DNA of 64,000 nucleotides from JACQAP01 sp035548375 (GCA_035548375.1 DASZTG010000048.1:13560-77559), one strand, 5' to 3'. Numbered from the stretch's first letter, positions 39,974 through 49,028 are shown. The notes: generated from the sequence alone by a model not told the origin. Made by a program: numbers and translations.

Positions 39974-42613
39974 ATGTCGACAAGAAATACCCCGGCGAAT
40001 CCCGCCCAACATGCCGCGTCGCATGCGGGCTGGGACGGCGACCTTTCCCAGTCCCCTGCCATGCATGCCATCCAGGAGGCGGTCGAGCGCGTCGAAGCGC
40101 AGACGAGCGCCACCGTCGCCGCACAAAATCGCGCGCAGCGCGAGCTTCGCGCCAGGACCGCCGCCGACGAACGCACACGGACCGAGGCCGAGGCCGCGCG
40201 CCTGATGGAACAACGCAGCCGGGCCGACGAAGACGCCGCGCAAGCGGCACTTGCCGCCATCGAAGCCGAGCGCCTGGCGCTCGCCGCGGCAGAGCAACGC
40301 AAGCGCGCCAGCCTCGCGGCCATTGCCGAATCGCGCCGGCGCGAGGAAAGCGAAGCCAATGCCGCGCGCCTGGCCGAAGCGCAAGCCGGCACCGATCGCA
40401 CGCTCGCTGAGCGCGCGCGCATACGCGCCGAAGAACTCAAGCGCCAGCTCGATGACCTGCAAGCCGCGCACGAGCATCGCGAACAGGAGGAAACGCGCGC
40501 CGAAATGCAGGCGCAGGCCCGCACCGAAACGCAGCGTCAGGCCGTCGAGCAGGCGCGCGCACGTGCCGAGGCCGAGGGCCGGTGCGCGCAGGAAGCCCGC
40601 GACCGCGCAGCAGCCGAAGCCCGGGCGCGCGAGATTGCCGATTCGCGGGCCAACATCGACGCGCGCCTGAAGATGCTGGCACTCGCTCGCATCGAAGCGG
40701 AAGCCGCGGCAGGCGCGGAATCCGAAGCCCGCATCAAGGCTGAGCAGGCCGCCGCCGCCGAAGCACAGGCGCGCGTGGCCCACGAATCCCGCGCGCGCGC
40801 GGCCGCCGAAAACCAGCTGAGGCTGGAGCAGGAACTCTCCGCGGCGGAGAAATCCCGCGCCGACGAGGCCTGTGCCTTGCAGCATGAAACCGAATTGCGC
40901 CATCGCGCCGAGCAGGAAGCGCAGGGCGAGATGCAGGCGCGCCGCGCGGCGGAGCGCAAGCAGCGCGAGGCCGCCGAAGGCCGCGCACGCGCGGAAGCCG
41001 ACCTGAAGCGGGCCGCGCAGGCGCGTGCCCAGGCCGAGCAGGCCGCGCAGGAAGCCGCCGATGCCCGCGTCGAAGCCGAGGTCCGCGCGGAGCAGGAAGC
41101 CAGCGCCCGTGCGCTCGCCGAAACGCTTTCCCGCGAAGCCGTGGAGGCGCGCGCCGAGGAAGACCATGCCGAGCGCATGATCGCGGAACAGCAGGTCAAG
41201 CTCGATGCGGCGGCGTGGGAGGCGCAACGCGCGCGCAACGAGGCGCAGCGGCAAGCCCAGGAAATCGCGCGCCGGCAAATCGAAAAAGAGCAGGCGGCCG
41301 GCGAGGAAGCCCGGGCCGCCGTGGAAGTCGCGGCCGCGCAGTTGGCCGAGATCGAGCGGCGCATCGAACAGGCGGTCCTCGCTCGCGAGGCGGCCGACGC
41401 GCAGGCTCGCGAGGTGGCACAGGGCCGTCTCGACGCGGTGGAAAAAGCCCGGCAAGCCGCGGAAGCCCGGCTGGCCGCGGAAAAGCAGGCGCTCGCGGAA
41501 ACCGAGGCCGAAACCGCGGCGGAAGCCCAGGCCGGCAAGGCGGCCGAGGAACGCGCGCGCATGGCCATTCGCGCCCGCGCCGCCGCGCTGGCGAAGGAGC
41601 GCGCCGAGAAGGAACTCGCCGCGGCTGAAGTCCGCCGCGCCGAAGCCGACCTCGAAGTCGTGCGCGCATGCCGCACGAGCGAGGAAACCGAGAAACTGGC
41701 CGAGAATGCCGCCAGCGAGCGCATTCGCGCCGAGCAGGACGCGACCGCCGCCGCGCAGTTGCGCCTGCAAGCGGAAGCGGCGGCCACCGAAGCGGCGACT
41801 GCCCAGGCCGCCGCCGAACGGGAAGCGCAAACGGTCGCGGAAGAACTGCTGGCCGTGGAAAACGAGCGCATCGAAGCCTTGCGCGATTCCGCGGCAGCCG
41901 CGCGGCGCAAGATCGCCTACAAGCGCAACCGCATCAAGGCGGCACGCAATCGCACGCGCATGCACGACGAATCGGCGGAACTCGAGGCGATGGCCGTCGA
42001 GGTGGACGAGCACGAGGACTTCGCTACCGACCTGTCCGATGCAAAAACGTCGTTGATACCGGTCGCGCATACCTTGGAATCGGAAACGTTCGGCACCGGC
42101 ACATGGCTGCGGCGGCACGAATCGGCGTTCGACGACTTTGCCGACGCGGACGATTCCACGGTATCGGACGATCCGGAGGTATTCGCCATCGAGGCGCTGA
42201 ACGAGCGCATCGCCAGCGAAATCGCGGTGCAGTCGACGCAGGATACGGATGCGACGATGCTCGAAGGCATCCAAGGGACGTCCGTCCCGCCGGTGTCGGA
42301 AACCGCAATCGACGACTACACGGCGGATCCCGCCTACCGGCGCGCGCGGCGTTCCTATCGCGGCGCCATTGCGGGCGGAATCACGGTTGCTACCGCGGCC
42401 GTGCTGAGCTGGATTTTCGTGGGGTGGGCGCCCAATCCGGCATCGGCGCAAGCCGCGCATGATGAGACTGCCAGGGCCTTCGTCCAGAACCCGCGCAAGA
42501 CCCGCGAGCCGGCGCCGCGGCTTTCCACGCTGGACCTGCCGGGACTCAGCCTGCGCATGCGGCTGGCCGAGCCGCTGCCGTCAGCCGAGGACGCCGCACA
42601 GCCCAAGCCCTGA
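39974..42613 (+). CDS. Very long Ala/Glu/Arg coiled-coil protein with C-terminal membrane helix
   Basis: I do not recognise this 879-residue protein. Residues about 30-660 are almost pure Ala/Glu/Arg/Gln with heptad spacing, predicted as one unbroken coiled coil. Residues 680-790 are acidic and less repetitive (for example EVDEHEDFATDLSDA and DDFADADDSTVSDD). One transmembrane helix lies near 796-815 (GAIAGGITVATAAVLSWIFVGW), followed by a short Pro-rich end. There is no signal peptide, so it is probably tail-anchored with the coil in the cytoplasm. GAGGA precedes the ATG. Many other frames across it are open, an effect of its composition. It stands alone between thiG and trmB. Confidence 0.8.
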   Translation: MSTRNTPANPAQHAASHAGWDGDLSQSPAMHAIQEAVERVEAQTSATVAAQNRAQRELRARTAADERTRTEAEAARLMEQRSRADEDAAQAALAAIEAERLALAAAEQRKRASLAAIAESRRREESEANAARLAEAQAGTDRTLAERARIRAEELKRQLDDLQAAHEHREQEETRAEMQAQARTETQRQAVEQARARAEAEGRCAQEARDRAAAEARAREIADSRANIDARLKMLALARIEAEAAAGAESEARIKAEQAAAAEAQARVAHESRARAAAENQLRLEQELSAAEKSRADEACALQHETELRHRAEQEAQGEMQARRAAERKQREAAEGRARAEADLKRAAQARAQAEQAAQEAADARVEAEVRAEQEASARALAETLSREAVEARAEEDHAERMIAEQQVKLDAAAWEAQRARNEAQRQAQEIARRQIEKEQAAGEEARAAVEVAAAQLAEIERRIEQAVLAREAADAQAREVAQGRLDAVEKARQAAEARLAAEKQALAETEAETAAEAQAGKAAEERARMAIRARAAALAKERAEKELAAAEVRRAEADLEVVRACRTSEETEKLAENAASERIRAEQDATAAAQLRLQAEAAATEAATAQAAAEREAQTVAEELLAVENERIEALRDSAAAARRKIAYKRNRIKAARNRTRMHDESAELEAMAVEVDEHEDFATDLSDAKTSLIPVAHTLESETFGTGTWLRRHESAFDDFADADDSTVSDDPEVFAIEALNERIASEIAVQSTQDTDATMLEGIQGTSVPPVSETAIDDYTADPAYRRARRSYRGAIAGGITVATAAVLSWIFVGWAPNPASAQAAHDETARAFVQNPRKTREPAPRLSTLDLPGLSLRMRLAEPLPSAEDAAQPKP

Positions 42614-42646
42614 TCGGCCCATCTGGCATTACGGGCGGCGCAGCGC

Positions 42647-42652
42647 TATATT
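42647..42652 (+). promoter_or_regulatory. Possible -10 element just before trmB
   Basis: TATATT ends 9 nt before the trmB GTG, which lacks a ribosome binding site. It would give a leaderless or nearly leaderless transcript. No good -35 was found. Confidence 0.35.
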
Positions 42653-42660
42653 CGCGCGCC

Positions 42661-43350
42661 GTGATTGACGACCGCCACAGACCCATCCGCAGTTTCGTCC
42701 TGCGCCAGGGCCGCGTATCGAATGCGCAGCGCCGCGCCGTCGACGACCTGCTCCCGCGCTTCGGCATCGCCTTTGCCCCGGCCCCGTTTGACTTCGATCG
42801 CGCATTCGGCCGCGCGGCCCCGCGATTCCTCGAGATCGGCTTCGGCATGGGCGAGAGTACCGCCCGCATCGCCGGCGAGCAGCCCGGACATGATTTCATC
42901 GGCATCGAGGTGCACACGCCCGGCGTCGGCGGCCTGCTGCGCCTGATCGAGGCGCAGGCCCTCACCAACATTCGCATCGTCCAGCATGACGCGGTGGAAG
43001 TCGCCACCCACATGATCGGCGAGGCCAGCCTGGCCGGCATCCATGTGTTTTTTCCCGATCCCTGGCCGAAGAAGCGCCACCACAAGCGCCGGCTGCTGCA
43101 ACCCACGTTCGTGCGCTTGCTCGCGAGCCGGTTGCGGCCCGGTGGCTATCTGCATGTGGCCACCGACTGGGAAGACTACGCGACGCAAATTCTCGCGGTG
43201 CTGTCCGCGGAGGCCTTGCTGAAAAATTCCGTGGAAGGCTTCGCGCCGCGGCCGGCGCATCGGCCCCTGACGAAATTCGAAAGCCGCGGTCTGAAGCTCG
43301 GACACGGCGTCTGGGACATCGTGTTCCTGCGCCGATCAGTCGCCGGCTGA
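42661..43350 (+). CDS. trmB: tRNA (guanine-N7-)-methyltransferase
   Basis: TrmB methylates G46 in the variable loop of tRNAs. The 229-residue protein starts at GTG. The SAM-binding motif is FLEIGFGMGESTARIA, and the catalytic segment reads GIHVFFPDPWPKKRHHKRRL with the conserved Asp and Arg residues. The C-terminus DWEDYATQIL and TKFESRGLKLGHGVWDI is typical. It converges with hemW, overlapping by 15 nt. Confidence 0.96.
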   Translation: MIDDRHRPIRSFVLRQGRVSNAQRRAVDDLLPRFGIAFAPAPFDFDRAFGRAAPRFLEIGFGMGESTARIAGEQPGHDFIGIEVHTPGVGGLLRLIEAQALTNIRIVQHDAVEVATHMIGEASLAGIHVFFPDPWPKKRHHKRRLLQPTFVRLLASRLRPGGYLHVATDWEDYATQILAVLSAEALLKNSVEGFAPRPAHRPLTKFESRGLKLGHGVWDIVFLRRSVAG

Positions 43351-44559
43351 AGCCGGCAGGAAAATCTGCAGCAGGTCGTTCAGGAAGCGCTGGCCCTTCA
43401 AGGTCGGCCGCACGCGCACGTGGTCGCGCTCGATCAATCCCAGCGATTCGGCCCGCTCCAGGCGCTTGAGAAGCGCGTTGGGGGACAAGCCGGTGCGCGA
43501 TTCGAACAGCGCCAGCTCGAATCCATCGATCAGCCGCAGCGCGTTCATCATGAACTCGAAGGGCAGGTCGTCGATGCCGACGACGGTCTCCTGCTGCATC
43601 GCCTGCCCGGCCTCCGCGTTGTCCATGTATTCGCGCGGCTGCTTGTAGCGCAGCTGCCGCAGGATGCGGTTCGCGAACGAGAGCTTGCCGTGCGCGCCCG
43701 CGCCGATGCCGAGGTAGTCGCCGAACGTCCAGTAATTCAAGTTGTGCCGGGATTCCAGGCGCGGCCGCGCGAACGCCGAGGTTTCGTAGTGCCGGTAGCC
43801 CGCGTCGGCCAGGCGCGCCTCGATGGCCTGCTGCATGTCGGCCGACAGATCGTCATCCGGCAATGCGGGCGGCTGCCGGTGGAACAGCGTGTTCGGCTCG
43901 ATCGTCAAGTGGTAGGCCGAGACATGCGCCGGCGCGAAGCCGATCGCCGTGTCGATGTCCTCAAGCGCCTGCGTCAGGGTCTGGCCCGGCAGCGCGTACA
44001 TCAGGTCGAGGTTGAAATTGTCGAAATTTTCACGCGCGATCCCGATCGCAGCGCGCGCCTGCGCCGCGTCGTGGATGCGGCCCAGCGCGCGCAGGTGGGC
44101 TTCATTGAAGCTCTGGATGCCGATCGACAGGCGATTGACGCCGAGCGCGCGGAATGCCGCGAACTTGCGGGCCTCGAACGTTCCCGGGTTCGCTTCCAGC
44201 GTGATTTCCGCGTCGGGCGCGAGATGCAGGCGCGCGCGAATCGCCGACACCAGCTCGTCCAACGCGGTGGCGGACAGCAGCGAGGGCGTGCCGCCGCCGA
44301 AGAAAATCGTATAGACCGTGCGACCCCAGACCTGGGGCAGCGCGCGATCCAGGTCCTCGATGAGCGCGCGCACGTAGCGCTGCTCCGGCGCGGCGTCGAG
44401 ATCCCTGGCAGCCGGCGCGGAAGAGCGGATTTCGTGCGAATTGAAATCGCAATACGGGCATTTGCGCACGCACCAGGGAATGTGCACATAGAGCGACAGG
44501 GGCGGCAATGCCGCGAGCGAAACCTGCCTGCCCTTCGCGGGCGATTCGAGGATCTGCAT
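43336..44559 (-). CDS. hemW: Radical SAM heme chaperone HemW
   Basis: HemW is a radical SAM protein thought to deliver heme to respiratory proteins; it was formerly called an oxygen-independent coproporphyrinogen oxidase. From ATG 44559 it has 407 residues with CVRKCPYC (Cys30, 34, 37) for the [4Fe-4S] cluster, FGGGTPSLL for SAM, and the HemW-type C-terminal domain (LGIGAGAHGKLSF). An upstream in-frame ATG at 44616 lies beyond the murI start and was rejected. Its position by rdgB and rph is common in Proteobacteria. Confidence 0.94.
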   Translation of the reverse strand: MQILESPAKGRQVSLAALPPLSLYVHIPWCVRKCPYCDFNSHEIRSSAPAARDLDAAPEQRYVRALIEDLDRALPQVWGRTVYTIFFGGGTPSLLSATALDELVSAIRARLHLAPDAEITLEANPGTFEARKFAAFRALGVNRLSIGIQSFNEAHLRALGRIHDAAQARAAIGIARENFDNFNLDLMYALPGQTLTQALEDIDTAIGFAPAHVSAYHLTIEPNTLFHRQPPALPDDDLSADMQQAIEARLADAGYRHYETSAFARPRLESRHNLNYWTFGDYLGIGAGAHGKLSFANRILRQLRYKQPREYMDNAEAGQAMQQETVVGIDDLPFEFMMNALRLIDGFELALFESRTGLSPNALLKRLERAESLGLIERDHVRVRPTLKGQRFLNDLLQIFLPASAGD

Positions 44560-44567
44560 GGCTCGGC

Positions 44568-44595
44568 TTGAAGAAGTTGCGCTTTCTACTATAAC
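44568..44595 (+). promoter_or_regulatory. Sigma70-type promoter for murI
   Basis: TTGAAG and TATAAC are separated by 16 nt, a good match to the housekeeping consensus. The -10 ends 11 nt before the murI ATG, so the leader would be only about 5 nt and no ribosome binding site is seen. Confidence 0.55.
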
Positions 44596-44606
44596 CTCTG
44601 CGCCGA

Positions 44607-45422
44607 ATGATCCCATCCGGCAGCGACAATCCGATCGGCATCTTCGATTCCGGCGTGGGCGGGCTCACCATCCTGCGCGCAGTGCGCGAAACGCTGCCCC
44701 ACGAAAATCTCGTCTACGTCGCCGACGACGCATACGTGCCCTATGGCCAGAAGCCGCCGGAACAGATTCGCAGCCGCTGCCTGGCGATCGCCGACTTCCT
44801 GCAAGCCCAGGGCGCCCGCGCCATCGTCGTTGCCTGCAATACCGCGACGGCGGCGGCCATCGACGCGATGCGCGAGCGCTGGTCGATTCCCTTCGTCGGC
44901 GTCGAACCCGCGGTGAAACCCGCGGTGGCGGCCACGCGCAGCGGCGTGGTGGGCGTACTCGCCACGCCCGCGACCTTGCAAAGCCCGCGCTACCTGAGCC
45001 TGCTCGAACGCTTCGCCGGCGCAACCCGCATCGTCGGCCAGGCATGCGCCGGACTCGCCGAGCACATCGAGCGCGGCCACGCCGACGACGCGCTCACCGA
45101 ACGGCTGTTGCGAAGTTTCGTCGATCCCCTGCTCGCCCAGCGCGCGGACGTCATCGTGCTCGGCTGCACGCATTATCCGCTGGTCGCCCACATCATTCGG
45201 CGCATCGCCGGCCCGGACGTCGCCGTCATCGAGAACGGCACCGCGGTCGCGAAGGAACTGGCGCGCCAGCTGGCCGCGCGCGGGCCTGGGCGGCAGGGCG
45301 GAGCAGGCGGCGAGTCGTTCTGGTCGAGCGGATCGCATGAACGCATGCGCTCGTTGCTGCGGGAGTTGTGGAGTCCGCATGCGCAACTGCAGCCGCTGCC
45401 GGAGTCCCCGGCGCGGGGCTGA
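44607..45422 (+). CDS. murI: Glutamate racemase
   Basis: MurI makes D-glutamate for peptidoglycan. The 271-residue protein has the N-terminal IGIFDSGVGGLTIL and both catalytic cysteines, Cys77 in VVACNTATAAA and Cys187 in LGCTHYPL. Length is normal. The gene is divergent from hemW by 47 nt. Confidence 0.96.
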   Translation: MIPSGSDNPIGIFDSGVGGLTILRAVRETLPHENLVYVADDAYVPYGQKPPEQIRSRCLAIADFLQAQGARAIVVACNTATAAAIDAMRERWSIPFVGVEPAVKPAVAATRSGVVGVLATPATLQSPRYLSLLERFAGATRIVGQACAGLAEHIERGHADDALTERLLRSFVDPLLAQRADVIVLGCTHYPLVAHIIRRIAGPDVAVIENGTAVAKELARQLAARGPGRQGGAGGESFWSSGSHERMRSLLRELWSPHAQLQPLPESPARG

Positions 45423-45425
45423 ACT

Positions 45426-45719
45426 TCAGCGCAGCATGCGAATGAAGCGGATCACGCGCAGCACGCCCATGAGCAGCAGGCCGCTGCGATAACCCATGCG
45501 CAGGATCTCGCCGGGCCCGACGGCGATCAGCGCCACGGCAATGAGGGCGGCACCCAGCGGCCGGCTCTTGAGGTTGCGATAGCCACGCCAGGCCAGGTCG
45601 GCGAAGGCCAGCGATTGGCGCACGGACGCGGCGTGCGCGGCCAGCTCGCCGCGCTGCTCCGCGGCCTGGGCAACCAGCGCCCGCCGCTTGAGAACGATGC
45701 CGCGCAGGCGCTCGTTCAT
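45426..45719 (-). CDS. Small YqjK-like protein
   Basis: A 97-residue protein of the YqjK-like type. A charged N-terminal half (MNERLRGIVLKRRALVAQAAEQRGELAA) is followed by a hydrophobic segment (GAALIAVALIAVGPGEILRMG) and a basic end. It is the third gene of a run yqjD-like, yqjE-like, yqjK-like, an arrangement known from E. coli, where YqjD is a membrane-anchored ribosome-associated protein. Function unknown. It ends 3 nt after the murI stop in the opposite direction. Confidence 0.75.
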   Translation of the reverse strand: MNERLRGIVLKRRALVAQAAEQRGELAAHAASVRQSLAFADLAWRGYRNLKSRPLGAALIAVALIAVGPGEILRMGYRSGLLLMGVLRVIRFIRMLR

Positions 45720-45735
45720 GGCGACCGCCCGCGGC

Positions 45736-46158
45736 TCATCGTTTTCCCACCAGCCGGTCGCGATCCTTGGCGAGCTCGTCCAGCGTGGCCTCGAACAATT
45801 TCGGCCGCCCGAGGGCCACCGCGCGCACCCGCAGGAAGGAAACCAGCGCCGCCAGGGCGAACAGCGCGGCAAGCAGTACCGCCACGAGGATGCGGTTGGT
45901 ATCCCAGAATGCGACCAGCACGGCCACCGCGCCCATCACCACCGCCGTGAAGACCAGGAAAAGCGAAACGATGGTCCACAGCAGCATGGAGGTCAGGCGC
46001 GCGACCTGCTCTTCCACCTCCGTGCCCAGCAACTCGATGCGCGTGTGCGCGATGCCCACGAAAGTCGCGAGCAATTGCCTCACGGACTGGAACAGCCCCA
46101 GCGGGTGTCCCGGCGGCGGCTCGGCCCGTGACTGTTCTTCGCGATCCTGATCGTCCAT
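45736..46158 (-). CDS. YqjE-family (DUF1469, holin superfamily-like) membrane protein
   Basis: A 140-residue protein with two adjacent transmembrane helices (about 55-80 and 88-108). The amphipathic N-terminus GLFQSVRQLLATFVGIAHTRIELLGTEVEEQ is typical of the DUF1469/YqjE family. It is probably co-expressed with the neighbours on either side (6 and 16 nt gaps). No enzymatic motif; function unknown. Confidence 0.85.
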   Translation of the reverse strand: MDDQDREEQSRAEPPPGHPLGLFQSVRQLLATFVGIAHTRIELLGTEVEEQVARLTSMLLWTIVSLFLVFTAVVMGAVAVLVAFWDTNRILVAVLLAALFALAALVSFLRVRAVALGRPKLFEATLDELAKDRDRLVGKR

Positions 46159-46164
46159 GCGCGG

Positions 46165-46473
46165 TTACTTGCGAGACAGCAGCACGCCGACGACCAGGCC
46201 CACGGCCGCGGCGATGCCCACCGCGGTCCAGGGATTCTCGTGCACGTAGTCGTCCGTCGCCTTGGCCGCGATGCGCGTCTGCTCGCCGGCGGCATACCCG
46301 GCCTGGGCAATGCGTGCCTTGGCGGCCCCAATCGATTCCTGCGCCCGCGCCCGCACTTCGGCGACTTTTTCGCCGGCCTGCCCCGCCGTGGCCACCAGCA
46401 ATTCCTCGGCGTCAGTCACGATCAGGCGCAGGTCGTCCATCAGCTTGTCCATCGATACCGCCTTGCTCTTCAT
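46165..46473 (-). CDS. DUF883 (YqjD/ElaB-like) membrane-anchored protein
   Basis: A 102-residue DUF883-family protein. A helical N-terminal part (MDDLRLIVTDAEELLVATAG) is followed by a C-terminal membrane anchor with the hallmark DDYVHENPWTAVGIAAAVGLVVG. E. coli relatives associate with stationary-phase ribosomes at the membrane. A near-perfect ribosome binding site (AGGAGG, 5 nt before ATG) predicts strong expression. First gene of the yqjDEK-like run. Confidence 0.92.
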   Translation of the reverse strand: MKSKAVSMDKLMDDLRLIVTDAEELLVATAGQAGEKVAEVRARAQESIGAAKARIAQAGYAAGEQTRIAAKATDDYVHENPWTAVGIAAAVGLVVGVLLSRK

Positions 46474-46544
46474 CTTGCCCTCCTGGTTCGAATCGTTGCG
46501 AAGCCGTTGCGTTCGCCATGGAAGTATCACATGCCCGGATCCGG

Positions 46545-47138
46545 TCAGGCTTGGGACTTCAGCGTGTCGACGAGCCGTGCCAATGCCTTGCCGCGATGAC
46601 TGATGAGATTCTTCCGATCGGGCGCAAGTTCCGCTCCGGTCTGGCGGAATTCCGGGTCCAGGAACAAGGGGTCGTAGCCGAAGCCGCCGCTGCCGCGCGG
46701 TGACCGCAGGACCTCGCCCCGCCAGACGCCCTGTGCGATCAGCGGCTGCGGGTCCTGCGCGTGGCGAAGCACGACGATAATGCAATAGTAATGCGCGCGG
46801 CGATCGTCGAATCCCTGGAGCTCGGCGAGCAGCCTGGCGTTGTTGCGCGCATCCGAACGCGGCTCGCCGGCGTAGCGCGCCGAATGCACGCCCGGCGCGC
46901 CGCCCAGCGCATCGACGCAAATGCCCGAATCGTCCGCCAGCGCAGGCAGGCCGGTCAGCGCGGCGGCATGGCGCGCCTTGGCCAGCGCATTCTCCACGAA
47001 GGTTCCGTAGGGTTCCTCGGCATCGGGAACGCCGAACGCGGATTGCGGCAGCGCCTCGATGCCCAGCGGCGCCAGGATTTGCCCGATCTCGCGCAGCTTG
47101 CCGGCATTGCCGGATGCAATGACCAGTCGCTCGAACAT
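46545..47138 (-). CDS. rdgB: dITP/XTP pyrophosphatase
   Basis: RdgB hydrolyses non-canonical purine nucleotides such as dITP and XTP. The 197-residue HAM1-family protein begins LVIASGNAGKLREI, with catalytic residues in ADDSGICVDALGGAPGVHSARYAG and the C-terminal GFGYDPLF and ISHRGKAL. It follows rph by 12 nt; the rph-rdgB pair is usual. Confidence 0.96.
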   Translation of the reverse strand: MFERLVIASGNAGKLREIGQILAPLGIEALPQSAFGVPDAEEPYGTFVENALAKARHAAALTGLPALADDSGICVDALGGAPGVHSARYAGEPRSDARNNARLLAELQGFDDRRAHYYCIIVVLRHAQDPQPLIAQGVWRGEVLRSPRGSGGFGYDPLFLDPEFRQTGAELAPDRKNLISHRGKALARLVDTLKSQA

Positions 47139-47150
47139 GTTGCCCAGCCT

Positions 47151-47873
47151 TCAGGAACCGATGCCGAGTGCGCTTTCCTGCGCTGCCACGAGGCGGCCGA
47201 TCCCCAGTTGCGCGAGGTCCAGCATGGCGTCCATCTCCTTGCGGGAGAACGGTTCGCCTTCGGCCGTGCCCTGCACCTCGACCATCGCGCCGCTGCCCGT
47301 CATGACGACGTTCATGTCCGTGTCGCTGTTGGAATCCTCCGCGTAATCGAGGTCGAGCACCGGCGTGCCGCCGAACATGCCCACGGATACCGCGGCGACG
47401 AAATCGCGGATCGGCCAGCCTGCCAGCGCGTTCCTGCCCTTCAGGAAGGTCAGGGCGTCGTGCAGCGCAACGAACGCACCGGTGATGCTCGCGGTCCGCG
47501 TGCCGCCGTCGGCCTGGATGACGTCGCAATCGATCTGCACCGTGCGCTCCCCCAGCGCCGCGAGGTCGGTTACGGCGCGCAAGCTGCGCCCGATCAGCCG
47601 CTGGATCTCCTGCGTGCGCCCGCTTTGCTTGCCGCGCGCAGCCTCGCGATCCGTGCGCGTATTGGTCGAGCGCGGCAGCATGCCGTATTCCGCGGTGAGC
47701 CAGCCCTGTCCCTTGCCCTTGAGGAAGGCCGGCACCTTGTCCTCGATGCTCGCGGTACAAATGACTTTGGTATCGCCGCACTCGATGAGCACGGAGCCTT
47801 CGGCATGGCGGGTGTAGCGGCGGGTCACGCCGATTTTCCTGAGTTGATCGGGTGCACGTCCGCTCGGTCGCAT
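47151..47873 (-). CDS. rph: Ribonuclease PH
   Basis: RNase PH trims tRNA 3' ends by phosphorolysis. The 240-residue protein has the family start MRPSGRAPDQLR, CTASIEDKVPAFLKGKGQGWLTAEYGMLPRST in several motifs, and the phosphate site near SGRTQEIQRLIGRSLRAV. The ending is complete, unlike the frameshifted rph of some E. coli K-12 strains. Divergent from yicC across a 167-nt gap that should hold both promoters. Confidence 0.97.
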   Translation of the reverse strand: MRPSGRAPDQLRKIGVTRRYTRHAEGSVLIECGDTKVICTASIEDKVPAFLKGKGQGWLTAEYGMLPRSTNTRTDREAARGKQSGRTQEIQRLIGRSLRAVTDLAALGERTVQIDCDVIQADGGTRTASITGAFVALHDALTFLKGRNALAGWPIRDFVAAVSVGMFGGTPVLDLDYAEDSNSDTDMNVVMTGSGAMVEVQGTAEGEPFSRKEMDAMLDLAQLGIGRLVAAQESALGIGS

Positions 47874-48040
47874 GGCAGGGTCTCTCGCAGTGGATGTCGT
47901 CGGCAGGGGCAGGGCCTTGAAGCGCGACGCGCATCGACGACGGTCGCGGAAGCGGATGGAGGCCCTGATTTGTATGCTATCTTTTCAGCTCGCCAATTTT
48001 GGTGAACTCCCCCGCCCTTGTAAAGCACCCGGGCCGCCCG

Positions 48041-48907
48041 ATGATCTACAGCATGACCGGTTATGCAGTCACGGCCGCCGAGCTTCCGTTCGGCGCGCTG
48101 AACCTCGAACTGCGATCGGTGAACCACCGCTACCTCGACATCCAGTTCCGCATCCCGGATGAGCTGCGCCCGCTCGAGTCCGGCTTGCGCGAGAAGGCGA
48201 CAGCGCGCATCGGCCGCGGCAAGGTGGAGATGCGCATCGCGGTGAGCAAGTCGGCCGCGTCGCAATCGAACCTGCAGATCGACGCGCCGTTGCTGGCCCA
48301 CCTGGCCGCGCTCGACGAGCGCGTGCGGGCCACGCTGCCGAAGGCGCACGCGCTCTCGGTGGCGGACGTGCTGCGCTGGCCCGGCATGCTGGGCAGCGAT
48401 AACCTTGTCGCCGAGGAATTGCAGGAGTCGGTCAACAAGCTGCTCGATCGCGCGCTCGACGAATTGACCGCCACCCGCGCGCGCGAGGGCGAGAAGCTCA
48501 AGAAGCTGCTGCTCGATCGCATCACCTCGATGGAAAACCTGGTCGCGAAGCTGGCGCCGCGCATGCCGCAACTCGTGACGAGCTATCGCGACCGCCTGAC
48601 CGCCCGGCTGAAGGACGCGATGGTGAGCCTCGACGACGAACGCCTGAAGCAGGAACTGGTGCTGTTCGCATCCAAGATCGACGTCGACGAGGAACTGTCG
48701 CGGCTGGGTGCGCATTTCGGCGAGATCCGCCGCATCCTCGACAAGGGCGGCGCGGTCGGCAAGCGGCTGGACTTCCTCATGCAGGAACTCAACCGCGAGG
48801 CCAATACGCTCGGCTCGAAATCGGTGGACATGGAATTCACGCAGACGTCGATGGACCTCAAGGTCCTCATCGAGCAGATGCGCGAGCAGATCCAGAATAT
48901 CGAATGA
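48041..48907 (+). CDS. yicC: YicC-family endoribonuclease
   Basis: A 288-residue YicC/YloC protein, now described as an endoribonuclease family. It begins MIYSMTGYA and has LRSVNHRYLDIQFRIP, and the C-terminal DUF1732 segment with LGAHFGEIRRILDKGGAVGKRLDFLMQELNREANTLGSKS (Arg/Glu-rich) is complete. ATG 48041 is the family start; an earlier ATG at 47999 adds atypical residues. It precedes gmk, the usual order. Confidence 0.95.
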   Translation: MIYSMTGYAVTAAELPFGALNLELRSVNHRYLDIQFRIPDELRPLESGLREKATARIGRGKVEMRIAVSKSAASQSNLQIDAPLLAHLAALDERVRATLPKAHALSVADVLRWPGMLGSDNLVAEELQESVNKLLDRALDELTATRAREGEKLKKLLLDRITSMENLVAKLAPRMPQLVTSYRDRLTARLKDAMVSLDDERLKQELVLFASKIDVDEELSRLGAHFGEIRRILDKGGAVGKRLDFLMQELNREANTLGSKSVDMEFTQTSMDLKVLIEQMREQIQNIE

Positions 48908-48913
48908 ACCCGG

Positions 48914-49012
48914 GCGCGAGGCACGAGGCACGAGGCGCGTGGCACGTGGCGCGAAGCACGAGGCCCGACGCCTCGACTCTCGAGCCTGGCGTCTCGTGCC
49001 TCGTGCCTGCGC
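48914..49012. repeat. 7-nt tandem repeat with inverted partner between yicC and gmk
   Basis: Seven head-to-tail 7-nt units of the form G(A/T)GGC(A/G)C lie at 48918-48966, slightly varied. A matching inverted copy (GGCGTCTCGTGCCTCGTGCC) lies at about 48988-49012. The whole gap can fold into one long imperfect hairpin. It is non-coding, ends 16 nt before gmk, and is not followed by T. Confidence 0.85.
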
Positions 49013-49028
49013 TGGCGCTTGCGCCGCG

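Noticed and set aside
40000..42500. Long frames on the minus strand and in other plus frames across the coiled-coil gene
   Set aside because: They are products of the Ala/Glu/Arg-rich codon pattern; only one frame gives a coherent protein with a membrane anchor and ribosome binding site.
44560..44616. Upstream start for hemW
   Set aside because: It would add 19 atypical residues and extend past the start of the divergent murI gene.
48914..49012. CRISPR-like array
   Set aside because: The units are 7 nt with no spacers, and no cas genes are present.
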